In this document: positions 35,501-50,500 of the stretch, in pieces
How the letters are laid out: every line of letters begins with the position of its first letter
Numbering within the stretch: the stretch's first letter is position 1
Assembly: GCF_032854445.1 (NCBI RefSeq)
Contig: NC_088295.1
Coordinates: forward strand, 4,526,501-4,590,500
DNA from: Liolophura sinensis
Taxonomy: Eukaryota > Mollusca > Polyplacophora > Chitonida > Chitonidae
Length of the DNA: 64,000 nucleotides
Direction of reading: 5' to 3'
Program-made: the position numbers and the translations under genes
Notes under the pieces: generated by a model
Seen by the model: the letters and a program-made list of their open reading frames with translations, nothing else
Databases searched by the model: none
Told to the model about the DNA's origin: nothing

Positions 35501-38500
35501 GTGTCCATGAGTTCATCACCATGCTGTGCCCAAACATTGAACAGTCAATCTGTGGAGAGCAGCATTACTGTATCCATGAGCTAGTTCATCACCATGCTGT
35601 GCCCAAACACTGAACAGTCAGACTGTGGAGAGCAGCATTACTGTATCCATGAGCTAGTTCATCACCATGCTGTGCCCAAACACTGAACAGTCAATCTGTG
35701 GAGAGCAGCATTACTGTATCCATGAGTTAGTTCATCACCATGCTGTGCCCAAACACTGAACAGTCAATCTGTGGAGAGCAGCATTACTGTATCCATGAGC
35801 TAGTTCATCACCATGCTGTGTCCAAACGCTGAACAGTCAGACTGTGAACAATGACAACATACAAATCTAGCTACCGAGTCTGTACTTACTGAGAGCATTG
35901 ATGCAGTTGCCCAGGGCCAGCAGAGAACGGTTGATGTGGGCACCCTCCACCATTCTCTTGCCTCTGTTGTGGGTGTTTGCCGCACGCTCTGACCCGGCCA
36001 GGTCAACCAAGAACAACTTCCCCACTCGCACCTCCTGCATTGTGTTGCGGATGCGATTTCGCTGTTTCACTGTCACCTGCAGCACAGCATGTGACCTTGA
36101 TGACGTCTTGTTGGCCGCTGTAGGCTCCTGAGTCCGTTCCTTATTGCCCTTCATCAACATGTCCATTACCTGGGACACACAAAGCAGTAGATACAATACA
36201 ATACAGGTATATACAACTTAGGGAGTTGTTAGAGCTTTCATACAATTAAAAAGTTTTATACAATTACTATTCAATCAGTAAATCATATACATGTATAATA
36301 AATATATGCATGTAAGGCCTTCAAACAAATGTTTGAACGACATCAAGATTTTGCCAATAACAAAGCTCCCCTATCAACACACTGTAAGCACAGAAGGATA
36401 CGATCATGTAGAACCATATGTTAATACCTCTACTGTTGACTTGGCAGAAACCTCAGACAGCCCGGCTACCTGCACTCCACCCTTGGCATCATCCCTTAGG
36501 TCCAAGATCCCTGACGCTGGTGAGAGTAAGTCACGGATCATCTCATTATAAATCTGAAGGTAGGACAGAGACAACAAGTTACAGCGGTTATGGCATGACT
36601 CTATAGAGGGAACAACTTAGGCCTACTGTGTTTATGGCAAAACTCTGCAGAGGGAACAACTTAGGCCAACAGCGGTTATGGCAATACTCTATAGAGGGAG
36701 CAACATAGGCCTACAGTGGTTATGGAAAGACTCTACAGGAGGAACAACTTAGGCCTACATTGGTTATAGCAAGACTCTACAGGCGGAAAAACTTAGTCCT
36801 GCAGTGGTTATGGCAAGACTCTACAGAGGGAACAACTTAGGCCTACAGCAGTTATGGCCAGACTCTGCAGAGGGAACAACTTGGGCCAACATCAGTTATG
36901 GCAAGGCTCTGCAGACAGAACAACATAGGCCTACAGCGGTTATGGCAAGACTGCAGAGGGAACAACATAGGCCTACAGCGGGTTCTGGCAAGACTCTGCA
37001 GAGGGAACAACATAGGCCTACAGTGGTTATGGCAAGACTCTGCAGAGGGAACAACATAGGCCTACAGCAGTTATGGCAAGACTCTGCAGAGGGTACAACA
37101 TAGGCCTACAAACGTTATGGCAAGGCTCTAAAAAGAGGGAACAACTTAGGCCTACAGCGGTTATGGCAAGACTCTGCAGAGGGAACAACATAGGCCTACA
37201 CCAGTTATGGCAAGGTTCTGCACAGGGAACAACATAGGCCTACAGCAGTTATGGTAAGACTCTGCAGAGGAAACAACATAGACCTACACCGGTTATGGCA
37301 AGACTCTGCAGAGGGAACTACTTAGGCCTACAGCAGTTATGGCAAGACTCTACAGAGGGAACAGCTTAAGCCTACTGTGGTTATGGCAAGACTCTGCAAT
37401 GGGAACAACTTAGGCCTACAATGGTTATAGCAAGACTCTACAGGGGGAACAATTTAGGCCTACATTGGTTATAGCAAGACTCTACAGGCGGAAAAACTTA
37501 GTCCTGCAGTGGTTATGGCAAGACTCTGCAGAGGGAACAACATAGGTCTACAACGATCATGGAAAGACTCTATAGAGGAAACAACTTAAGGCGACTGTGG
37601 TTATGGCAAGACTCTACAGAGGGAACAACTTAGGCCAACAGCGGTTATAGCAATACTCTACAGAGGGAACAACATAGGCCTACAGCGGTTATGGCAAGGC
37701 TCTGCAGACAGAACAACTTAAGCCTAATGTGGTTAGCGCAAGACTCTGCTATCGGAAAAACTTAGTCCTGCAGTGGCTATGGCAAAACTCTGCAGAGGGA
37801 ACAACTTAAGCCTACAGCAGTTGCAACAAATAAGGCCAACAATGGTTAAGACAAGACTTTACAAAGAGAATAATTTAGGCCTACTGGTACAGTAGTGGTT
37901 ATAGAAAGACTCTACAGAAGGTCTAAACTGGTTATGGCAAGTCTCTATAGAGGGAACACCTTAGATCTAAAGTGGTTACGGAAAGACTTTACAGAGGGAA
38001 AAACTTCGGTCTACTGTGGTTATGGTGTGACTGGTCTTGTCAGAGTACTCGGTCACCAAAACAAGGACAACACAACAATCACACTTTGTGTGACTACAGT
38101 GCGACTGGTCTTGCCAGAGTACTAGGTCACCGAAACAAGGACAACACAACAATCACCCTTTGTGTGACTACAGTGCGACTGGCCTTGCCAGAGTACTCGG
38201 TCACCGAAACAAAGACAACACAACAATTGCCACAGTACTCGGTCACCAAAACAAGGACAACACAACAATCACCCTTTGTGTGACTACAGTGGGACTGGTC
38301 TTGCCAGAGTACTTGGTCACCAAAAAAAAGGACAACACAACAATCACTCTTTGTGTGACTACAGTGCAACTGGTCTTGCCAGAGTACTAGGTCACCGAAA
38401 CAAGGACAACACAACAATCACCCTTTGTGTGACTACAGTGCAACTGGTCTTGCCAGAGTACTCGGTCAGCGAAACAAAGACAACACAACAATCACACTTT

Positions 38501-41500
38501 GTGTGACTACAGTGTGACTGGTCTTGTCAGAGTACTCGGTCACCAAAACAAGGGTAACACAACAATCACCCTTTGTGTGACTACAGTGCGACTGGTCTTG
38601 CCAGAGTACTCGGTCAGCGAAACAAAGACAACACAATAATCACCCTTTCTGTAACTACAGTGCGACTGGTCTTGTCAGAGTACTCGGTCAGTGAAACAAA
38701 GAAAACACAACAATCACCCTTTGTGTGACTACAGTGGGACTGGTCTTGCCAGAGTACTCTGTCACCGAAACAAGGACAACACAACAATCACCCTTTGTGT
38801 GACTACAGTGCGACTGGTCTGGCCAGAGTACTCTGTCACCGAAACAAAGACAACACAACAATCACCCTTTGTGTAACTACAGTGCGACTGGTCTTGTCAG
38901 AGTACTCGGTCACGGAAACAAGGACAACACAACAATCACCCTTTCTGTGACTACAGTGCAACTGGTCTTGCCAGAGTACTCGGTCACGGAAACTCGGTCA
39001 CCGAAACAAGGACAAAACAACAATCACCCTTTCTGTGACTACAGTGTGACTGGCCTTGTCAGAGTACTAGGTCACGGAAACAAAGACAACACAACAATCA
39101 CCCTTTGCGTGACTACAGTGCGACTGGTCTTGTCAGAGTACTCGGTCACGGAAACAAGGACAACACAACAATCACCCTTTGTGTGACTACAGTGCGACTG
39201 ATCTTGTCAGAGCACTCTGTCACCGAAACAAGGACAACACAACAATCACACTTTGTGTGACTACAGTGTGACTGGTCTTGTCAGAGTACTCGGTCACCGA
39301 AACAAAGAAAACACAACAATTGCCAGAGTACTCTGTCACTGAAACAAGGACAACACAACAATCACCCTTTGTGTGACTACAGTGCGACTGGTCTTGTCAG
39401 AGTACTCGGTCACCAAAACAAGGACAACACAACAATCACCCTTTGTGTGACTACAGTGCAACTGGCCTTGCCAGAGTACTCAGTCACCGAAACAAAGACA
39501 ACACAACAATCACCCTTTGTGTGACTACAGTGCGACTGGCCTTGCCAGAGTACTCGGTCACCGAAACAAAGACAACACAACAATCACCCTTTGTGTGACT
39601 ACAGTGCGACTGGTCTTGCCAGAGTACTCAGTCACCGAAACAAGGGCAACACAACAATCACCCTTTCTGTGACTACAGTGCGACTGGTCTTGTCAGAGTA
39701 CTCGGTCAGTGAAACAAAGAAAACACAACAATCACCCTTTGTGTGACTACAGTGCAATTGGTCTTGCCAGAGTACTCGGTCACGGAAACAAAGACAACAC
39801 AACAATCACCCTTTGTGTGACTACAGTGCGACTGGTCTTGCCAGAGTACTCGGTCAGCGAAACAAAGACAACACAATAATCACCCTTTCTGTGACTACAG
39901 TGCGACTGGTCTTGTCAGAGTACTCGGTCAGTGAAACAAAGAAAACACAACAATCACCCTTTGTGTGACTACAGTGCAATTGGTCTTGCCAGAGTACTCG
40001 GTCACGGAAACAAAGACAACACAACAATCACCCTTTGTGTGACTACAGTGCGACTGGTCTGGCCAGAGTACTTGGTCACCGAAACGAGGACAACACAACA
40101 ATCACACTTTGTGTGACTACAGTGCGACTGGTCTTGTCAAAGTACTCAGTCACCGAAACAAGGACAACACAACAATCACCCTTTGTGTGACTACAGTGCG
40201 ACTGGTCTTGTCAGAGTACTAGGTCACCGAAACAAAGACAACACAACAATCACCCTTTGTGTGACTACAATGTGACTGGACTTGTCAGAGTACTTGGTCA
40301 CCGAAACAAGGATGAGAACAATCAGACTTCTGTATACTGCAAAGATTGTTTCACAATATCTCTGAATAGTCATATATTATGACCAATCTGCTTCTAGTAA
40401 CACAGGAAACCGCCCAATAAACATGAAACCCAACCTTCTGCCAGGTGTCTGACTTCAGCTATACATCTGATATGGTCTGATCAATGCTCAGGTGACATGA
40501 CTGCCAACAGGTACATGTACAGGTAAGACAGCAGTAGAGGACAGGGTGAAGTGGGACTCCAGCCAGGCTAAGGGGCAGACATGCAGTGAAGCAGAGAGAT
40601 TCTGGAGTCAGGTTACATGATCTATAGCACTATCCAGGTGATTTACCACAGTTTCTCACAGACTCCTGCTGAGTCACCATTAACAGCAGAAACACCCGCT
40701 GTAAAACAATAACATCACACAGTGACAAGTGTTTCCTGTCTGGCTGCCCTGTGTACTGCACAGCACAACAGAGGGGGATCATGATGTCGTTATGGTGATA
40801 ATCTAGCTGCTCCAGCCCCCCACACACACAGAGACAAATCTATCAGCACTGCAGCAAGTGCTGCCAGCAGCCAGACATACATATTATGTGACTACGGTTA
40901 ATCAGCTGGAAAGGTACAAGGTAATTCCAAAAGACTGTTGAGGTGAGGTGTCACGCTAGTTTCACATCAGGCTATCCACAAGTAATTAACACACCTAGTC
41001 ATGTTAATCATCCATCCACCTGAAGGATTATGTGAATCAAGATTTACATAAACAAAATATAAATTTGTAATTTTCTCTTCTTGCAGGATTGTAGGAAGAC
41101 TAATTGTTTTTCCTACACAGTCCACATACAAGCTGCTGGCCTCCTGCAAAAGTGATTTTTTTCCTCAATTAAAGGAAAGCATTTCACTAATTACACTTTT
41201 TCCCGCCATATACATGTAAACCAAGTTTACAAAATTCCACATGACATGTACATGTACATAATGGAAGTGTACAGTAATACACAAATACCATACAGTACAC
41301 ATTATTCACACTTTCTTTCCACAAGCACATGTAAGCATATAATTAATTCTTTTTAAATACAATAAACCACAGTTCTTTCCTTTATTTACCTACATCTTTT
41401 GATCACACTTCCTCTAGAGCACACAGCATACACCTACTTCCTGAATACACGTCCTTCCTAATTTTACCTAGACTTACACTTTTCATCTACACACAGCATA

Positions 41501-44500
41501 CATCTTCTCCCTGAGTACACACTCTCCATGCCTGCACACAGTGAAATTAACACCTTTCCTCTTCACACAGCATAACCTACTTCCTGAATACACTTCATCC
41601 CTAAGTTTACCTACACATTCATTACACTTACACTTTTCATCTACACACGGCATACACCTACTCCCTGAGTACCTTTTTTTCATGCCTGCACACTGTTAAC
41701 ACCTTTCCTCTTCACACAGCATACACCTACTTCTTGAACACACTTCCTTCCTAATCTTACCTACACATTCATTACACTTACACTTTTCATCTACACAGCA
41801 TACATCTACTGCCTGAGTACACTTTCTTCATGCCTGCACACTCTTACATTGACACCTTTCCTCTTCACACAGCATAACCTACATCCTGAAAATACAGTTC
41901 CTTTACCAATCTTACCTGCACACTGGTTACATTTTTCATCCAGACAAAGCATACATCTACTGCATCGGTACACTTCCTTCATGTCTGCACACTGATTACA
42001 CTCCCATTTTTCCTCCAGACAAACCATACATCTACTCCCTGAGTACACATTCTCCATGCCTGCACACTGTGAAATTAACACCTTTCCTCTTCACACAGCA
42101 TAACCTTCTTCCTGAATACACTTCCTCCCTAAGTTTACCTACACACATTCATTACAATTACACTTTTCATCTACACACAGCATACATCTACTGCCTGAGT
42201 ACACTTTCTTCATGCCTGCACACTCTTACATTGACACCTTTCCTCTTCACACAGCATATACCTATTTCCTACTGCCTCGGTTCACTTCCTTCATGCCTGC
42301 ACACTGAATACACTTCTGCTTTTCCTCTAGACAAAGCATACATCTACTGCCTGGATGCACTTCCTTCATGTATGCACACTGATTACAGTAACAGTTTTCT
42401 CCACACATACATGTAGCATACACCTACATGTACAAGTAACTCCTGATTACCTCCTTCCTGTCTACACAATAATTACACTTAATCTTTTTTCTGACTGTAT
42501 CTGAACCTCAAAATGTTTCCCACTTGTCAGTAAAACTGAGACAGAGTAGTGCATGAGCAGTATATGTACATGAACAATTTCCATTCTGATTTATTAATCC
42601 ATGTGTACCTCCTCATGACTGTAAGACAGCCAGGTAATTATGTGACAGGCAAAATAAAAAAAACACAATAACTGAATAAATGATAGCAGATTGAGTTATT
42701 CCCAGTCACATTTAGTTCTAGATCTGTTATAGTCAGGTGTTTCATCCTGCAAGCCTCTCCCAGCTCCTCTCCTCCTACCCAGGCATTTTGAGCGCAGGTG
42801 ACTGTGTATGGTGACTAATTACAGGTCAGAGTAATCATTTCAACTGTCCGGTAAATCAGTTCTGCATGTCTAACAGTGGGAAGTACATGTACTCATAACA
42901 AGTGCCACATACAAACACCACAACTGAATGATTAGGGACAGTAGATAATGCAGACTGGCTATGTGCCTGTACACATGTCACAGTGTACACAAAAGTGTAA
43001 ACATATACCTGTACATAGTTACATATATACCTGTTTGTACATGTACACACATGTATGTGTATGTATACACCTGTATAGAGTCTTGTGTACATATCAGTTT
43101 ACATCAGCAATTACATGAATTCCTTTATACACCTACAGGAATACAGGTACATGACAACTATGTACATACAGTACATGTAGAGATCTGTGTAAACAGCTTT
43201 ATACACCTGTATATATGTGAAGAGTTTAGGCACAAAACTAGATAAATCCAATTCCCTTTCATTTTGAAGCAAATTAAATTTTGTAATTAAGGTGTAACAA
43301 GTGTAAAGAAGTACTCATGAATTTTTCATACACATACTGGCTGACAAGCATCCTCCAGCTAGGACACCAACATTTTTTAGCCCATATCCGTGGTCTATTT
43401 CCAGACATCGATGTCCTACAGGACATATCCTTGAAAGGTTATGAATCACATATGATCTTACCTCCAGATACGACATGGAGACACTGTAGGACATATCCTT
43501 CAGAGGTTATGAATAATGCATTACCTCCAGATATGACATCGAGAGACTGTAGGACATATCCTTCAGAGATTATGAATCATGCATTACCTCCAGATATGAC
43601 ATCGAGAGACTGTAGGACATATCCTGGAGAGGTTATGAATCATGCATTACCTCCAGATATGACATGGAGACACTGTAGGACATATTCTGGAGAGGTTATG
43701 AATCATGCATTACCTCCAGATATGACATCGAGACACTGTAGGACATATTCTTTAAAGGTTATGAATCATGCATTACCTCCAGATATGACATGGAGACACT
43801 GTAGGACATATCCTGGAGAGGTTATGAATCATGCATTACCTCCAGATATGACATCGAGAGACTGTAGGACATATCCTTGAAAGGTTATGAATCATGCATT
43901 ACCTCCAGATATGACATCGAGACACTGTAGGACATATTCTTTAAAGGTTATGAATCATGCATTACCTCCAGATATGACATGGAGACACTGTAGGACATAT
44001 CCTGGAGAGGTTATGAATCATGCATTACCTCCAGATATGACATCGAGAGACTGTAGGACATATCCTGGAGAGGTTATGAATCATGCATTACCTCCAGATA
44101 TGACATGGAGACACTGTAGGGTTTATCCTTGAGAGGTTATGAATCATGCATTACCTCCAGATATGACATCGAGAGACTGTAGGACATATCCTTGAAAGGT
44201 TATGAATCATGCATTACCTCCAGATATGACATCGAGACACTGTAGGACATATTCTTTAAAGGTTATGAATCATGCATTACCTCCAGATATGACATGGAGA
44301 CACTGTAGGACATATCCTGGAGAGGTTATGAATCATGCATTACCTCCAGATATGACATCGAGAGACTGTAGGACATATCCTGGAGAGGTTATGAATCATG
44401 CATTACCTCCAGATATGACATCGAGACACTGTAGGACATATCCTTGAGAGGTTATGAATCATATTTGGTCTTACCTCCAGATATGACATGGAGACATTGT

Positions 44501-47500
44501 AGGACATATCCTCAATGGACTTCTCCATCTCTTCAAACAGGTCATTCAGGGTGCGTGACATGATACCAGGCTCACCATTGTCTGGCCCCAGCATTGTGTA
44601 TGTCTTCCCAGCACCTAATATACACATCAGACAATGGGACTATAGAATATATTAACAAGATACATGTGCACGTTTATCAAATGTGAAGACAACACAACAT
44701 TTTGAGTAATTGTAAACCAGTGATGTCTAGTAAGTTGCATTCAATGTCACAGAATTCTGCTAAGGCCATGGAGCCATAAACAGATAGAATAAAACCTTAA
44801 CTGAGGTAAAGTGGAAAGAGGCTGGATTTCATCAATTAGGTGTGATTATTTGCCACATATCACACCGTCATCGCTGGGTTGGTTTTACTCTACATGTTGT
44901 GTTTGTTTGTATTGACAGGCCTGCAGCCAGAGGACTAGCCAAGGATTTACCAACACTTCTCATCCAAAGTTTCTAACCAGATAAAAGTAATACAATAAAA
45001 TTATAAAAACACACACATTAATTTCTAAATTTTTTGAAGTCTTCTTCATCAACATAACCAGAAAATCATTATGCATTTAAATATATTAACTAAAAGTAAC
45101 CAATCTACATATTCTCTAACATAAAACAGAGTGCTTTTACATGCTTCCTGTTAATGCAGACCCTCCGCTTGTATACCTGTAGCACCATAAGCAAAGACTG
45201 TTGCGTTGTAGCCACTGATAACATTGTTGATGAGAAACTTTGTGGTAGTTCTGTAGACCTCCTCCTGTTTAAGAACAAAAAACATGGAGAAAGTTGAGAA
45301 CAAAACAACATGGAGAAAGTTGTGTATTACTGAACCTGAATGAGTTTATGAAGGCTTTTGGTACATTTGTAGATGTATGTGACAGAATTTGATTAATATC
45401 ACTCTAATATACTAAGTACTCAAAGGGCTTTTCCATGTATACATGTATATATGTATATATATGTTAGCAATTGTGTTGAAGTGTTGAGAGCACACAGACT
45501 GAAGCGTAACTTGACCTTGGTACATGTTCCACTCCTAGATTTTCAAGGCCTGACATTTTCAGATCTCCTGGTCTCATAGACCTAGTTGCATGTGATTTTA
45601 CTTGTTTATTTACTATTTTTAGGTCAGTATGAAGTTGTCAATGTTTAAACAAGTAGAGAAACAAAAGATAGAAAAAATGTGTGATACTGGAAAAATAGCA
45701 AGGCTGTTTTCCAGGACTGATAAGTTCAGATATCAAAGAGGGTTGCTACAACAGCTGATGTCCATTACCACTGCAAGTCTCTATCACACTTACACGAGCT
45801 TCTCACCTGTCTAACTGTTCACACAGAAAATGACCTAATCATACAAACTTCTTCTACATGCCTCAATTGAACCATGAATTTATTTGCATGCCAGCAGCAG
45901 AATAAGCAGGGCAGATAATGGGAATACAAGTGACTGGGCCCTTAACATAAGCATGTTCTTGGGGGAGAAAAATTGGAATGTTTTTCATGGGAGATCAATA
46001 AGTAATTAGTCTTTCCCTCTAACAAATAAATGCGATTAGGATTAAAGTTAGGCTGAAATTAGATTACCTATACTCGTATCAGAGCCATCTTCAGACTGAC
46101 TGAGGTGAAGGCATTAAACAACTGGCTGACTCAGGATTTGATAGAGTACCACACCGCCCCCAAGTTTTTCACACTGAGTGAAGAGGCATACATTAACCAC
46201 ACTTCAATTAAAGTAAGTAAATATAATCTCCTCTGTTAAGTACACCTGTGGGCAGGATTAAACATGGCCTAGAAAAAAGTAATTAGCTTCATCTACAGAC
46301 ATTCAAGAATAAATGGAATCTCCTACGAGATACGATAAGTGCCATGTCACCATGGAAATGGCAAAACCAATTATGGCACAGGTATGGCTGTTGTGTTTAT
46401 CCCCTTGAAGAGCTCAGGTGTAAGACACAGATGACCTGATTCCACCTGAGTATATCCTCCTGCTGTGCCTAATTAAATGTCCTACCTGACATTGTCAGCT
46501 GCCACTCACCTGTGTTGCCGAGCCATCAAAGGCACAGTCAAACACAAACTGTCCTCTCTCGTGAGCGATTTGCTCTCAGAATGTCATCATGGTCCTCCAA
46601 GGGGTCAAGCAGGACAACCATCTGTGGACAAGGAGGTTATACAGTCAACACTGTTCAGGTCATCACCATCCTAAGCCAGATCAACATTCTCCAACATTTT
46701 TGTTTCTACAGTGAAGATCAGTTTATGGGTGGAGGAAACTGAAATGCCAAGAATAATTCATCAGCCTTTGGCAAGTTAGTGAAACCCTTTCCCACTGTGA
46801 AATAAATGTACAGACTAAGACACCATTTCACTGGAAAATCATCCTTACACAGCCCTGTTCAGAATTCCTTCTCAAATGACATGACTGCATCCAAACATCG
46901 TCAGCTTCTTGGTCGGAATCATGTATCTTACAACTGGTCTACATACCACTGACCACAAGTTCATTTGTTTGAACTTCAATATTGCCACAAGCTTTCAATT
47001 TATAAATACATTACTCTGAAAACTCTCAACATGTACCAAACAATGACATTATAAAATGACACTATTTAAAGGTGTCATTCGTTTTTCTGTGAAAGGACGG
47101 GGAGGGTGGAGAGATCGCTCTCACTGGCAATGCTTTGTTTCTAAATAGTCTAGACCCTTTTCACTAACAAGTGCATGTTATGCATTAATCATAAAATCAA
47201 ATGAGAATGGGAAAGGAAATTGTCAGGCGTAGATCAGTGAACTTAGCAGAGCAATTCTAGATTTCAGGAATCTCTTTTGGGAAAGTGACCCACATCAAAT
47301 AAATTTACTCTGTATAATTTATTTATTTATTTATTTGATTGGTGTTCTACAACGTACTCAAGAATATTTCACTTACATGACGGCAACCAGCATTATGGTG
47401 GGAGGAAAACGAGCGGAGCCTGGAAGAATGTACTCTACATAAAGATAAGGTACATACATGTGTCTCAAACATGTGCTGGATTACTTGCATCAATGATTGT

Positions 47501-50500
47501 TAAATCACATGTTCCCATGTACACGTATGTACATACATGTACTACAGAAATTACGTCTGCACAGAGTGCCTCTGCTGATGTCTGGGGCCATTGAAGGATT
47601 CCTGAAGGCAATAGCGTTAAATCACCAAATGTGTCTGCTACACACTAATAAACACGTTAATGATACTGGCTTTCAGATGATATTTTCCCACTCAAAGGTC
47701 AAAAGATAATAGATAAAGTCTATGAGCTCAAGAGGTAGTAGGACATAAAAGGTAACTTCGTCGTTGTTTGTGGACAACACTCATTGATTTATTAGGCATA
47801 CAAATGTCAAAGACATCGCCAAAATCCAATAACCTCAAGGGTTAGGGTAAACAGTAAGCTGCCAACAGCTGGCCTGGACTCCACTTCCACTTCCACACAC
47901 ACATCTAGCTGTACACAGACACATATACATATATATAATGTAGTCACCAAACCGTAAATGTTCGTTCATTATGTTAAATACTGAATAATTTTATTCCACA
48001 AAAACTATACATTTACACAAATAATATTGTTGAAAAATGTTCAGACTTTAACTTAATCAATTATTTTGAAGAATTATTTCAGTTATTTTTCCCTGTAAAT
48101 GTGCATTTTTTATCTACCAATTTTGAAAATATTAACAAGAGTATAACACATCACATGATGCTCAAGAGCTCTTTAGTATACATTTTAACATCATTTGCAT
48201 AAATGTAATAAGTATTTGTAGAAAATACTGTATTTCACCTTAAGTTTAGCATTTTCCAAGAGACACACTTTGCTTGATTCTGACTGCTTCATTCACCTTA
48301 TGGTCAGATAACATTTGTGCGTGAAATTTGATTGATTTCCTATGAGAAAAAATTTACATGTTTGTATCAAAGGTGTCATTTTAAGGCCTTTACTTGCTTC
48401 TGAATGTGCACTTTACACACAAAACTTAGGTGAAATACTGTACACAGTAAGATGGAATCTTAACCACCTGAACTTCATAGGTACTGCGTACTTTGCGTAT
48501 TAAAAGGTGAAGTTTGTTTTAATACAAACTATTTCAAGTACAACAAAATTTGGATGTAACTTCGAGAGATGCAACTAACAAAATGCACAAAAAATTTAGC
48601 ATTAAGATTGAAATCTGTCTGGATAAAAGCCAATATCAGCCACATGCAAACGTGTCTCTTCACACCCATCCCATTTACATGGACATCTAAAGACAACAGT
48701 TCTCTCAGCATCTGCCTACCTACTGTATACACCTGTTTATTTTATCATACACTGCTACACAGATACATACTCTATGGCTCAGGTACTATCCACACTTAGG
48801 ACTCTCTTTTCAATTAGGCTTAGGTTATGAACACTGACTTAAGTTTGTTGCCAGGTTGTGCGGCCATGGCTGTGGCATGTTATTGTTAGCACTAAGCATG
48901 ACTCCTCTACTCCAGTTTGTGTGACATAAAGGGGGCTGTTCAACACCTTACTGTCAGAGCCTATGTATCAGATACACACAGCAAATAACAACCATATATT
49001 CGGGTTCAACAAAAGTCCGTGTATACCAACAGCATTGACCCACAAGTCAGCTTGAGATTGGTAGATCTATATGTACATGTATAGCTGTAGAGGAAACAGG
49101 CATAGCTACATATACATGTACATGTGTATACACCTGTACAGTGAACAGGTAGATCTATATGTACATGTATACCTGTAGAGGAAACAGGCATAGCTACATA
49201 TACATGTACATGTGTATACACCTGTACAGTGACAGGTAGATCTATATGTACATGCATGCGTGTAGAGGAGATAGTCACAGGTACATATACATGTAAGAAT
49301 GGATACACCTGTACAGTGAACAGGTAGATCTATATGTACATGTATACCTGTAGAGGACATAGTCACAGGTACATATACATGTAAGAATGTATACACCTGT
49401 ACAGTGAACAGGTAGATCTATATGTACATGTATACCTGTAGAGGAAACAGGCACAGCTAGATATACATGTACACATGTATACACCTGTACAGTGAACAGG
49501 TAGATCTATATGTACATGTATACCTGTAGAGGAAACAGGCACAGCTAGATATACATGTACACATGTATACACCTGTACAGTGAACAGGTAGATCTATATG
49601 TACATGTATACCTGTAGAGGAAACAGGCATAGCTACATATACATGTACATGTGTATACACCTGTACAGTGACAGGTAGATCTATATGTACATGCATGCGT
49701 GTAGAGGAGATAGTCACAGGTACATATACATGTAAGAATGGATACACCTGTACAGTGAACAGGTAGATCTATATGTACATGTATACCTGTAGAGGACATA
49801 GTCACAGGTACATATACATGTAAGAATGTATACACCTGTACAGTGAACAGGTAGATCTATATGTACATGTATACCTGTAGAGGAAACAGGCACAGCTAGA
49901 TATACATGTACACATGTATACACCTGTACAGTGAACAGGTAGATCTATATGTACATGTATGCCTGTAGAGGAAACAGGCACAGCTAGATATACATGTACA
50001 CATGTATACACCTGTACAGTGAACAGGTAGATCTATATGTACATGTATGCCTGTAAAGGAGATAGTCACAGCTAGATATACATGTACACATAATTATTTA
50101 TTTATCTGATTGCTGTTTCACACTGTACTCAAGAATATTTCACTTATACGACAGCAGCCAACATTATGGTGGGAGGAAACCGGGCAGAGCCCGGGGGAAA
50201 CCCACGGCCATCCGCAGGTTGCTGGCAGACTTTTCCCAAGTAGGGCCAGAGAGGAGGCCAGCATGGGCTTGAACTCACAGTGACCGCATTGGTGAGAGGC
50301 TCCTGTATCATTACGCTGCGCTAGCGTGCTCACCAACTGAGCCACGGAGGCCCCCATATACACATATACACCTGTACAGTGAACAGGTAGATCTATATGT
50401 ACAGTGCAACATCTACACATATATACACACCTTTACAGTGTACAGGTATTCTCAGCAAAATCTGTGCACAGGACTGGTCCTATTTTCCCCCAGTCACCAC

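Noticed and set aside
41483-42081. Cys-rich minus-strand frames as a zinc-finger or toxin-like protein
   Set aside because: They come from the ~75-bp tandem repeat; the Cys spacing simply follows the repeat and no signal peptide or exon structure is visible.
50270-50358. A functional tRNA gene on the minus strand
   Set aside because: A-box- and B-box-like sequences are present, but they belong to a SINE head. A full cloverleaf is not preserved and the sequence continues into SINE body.
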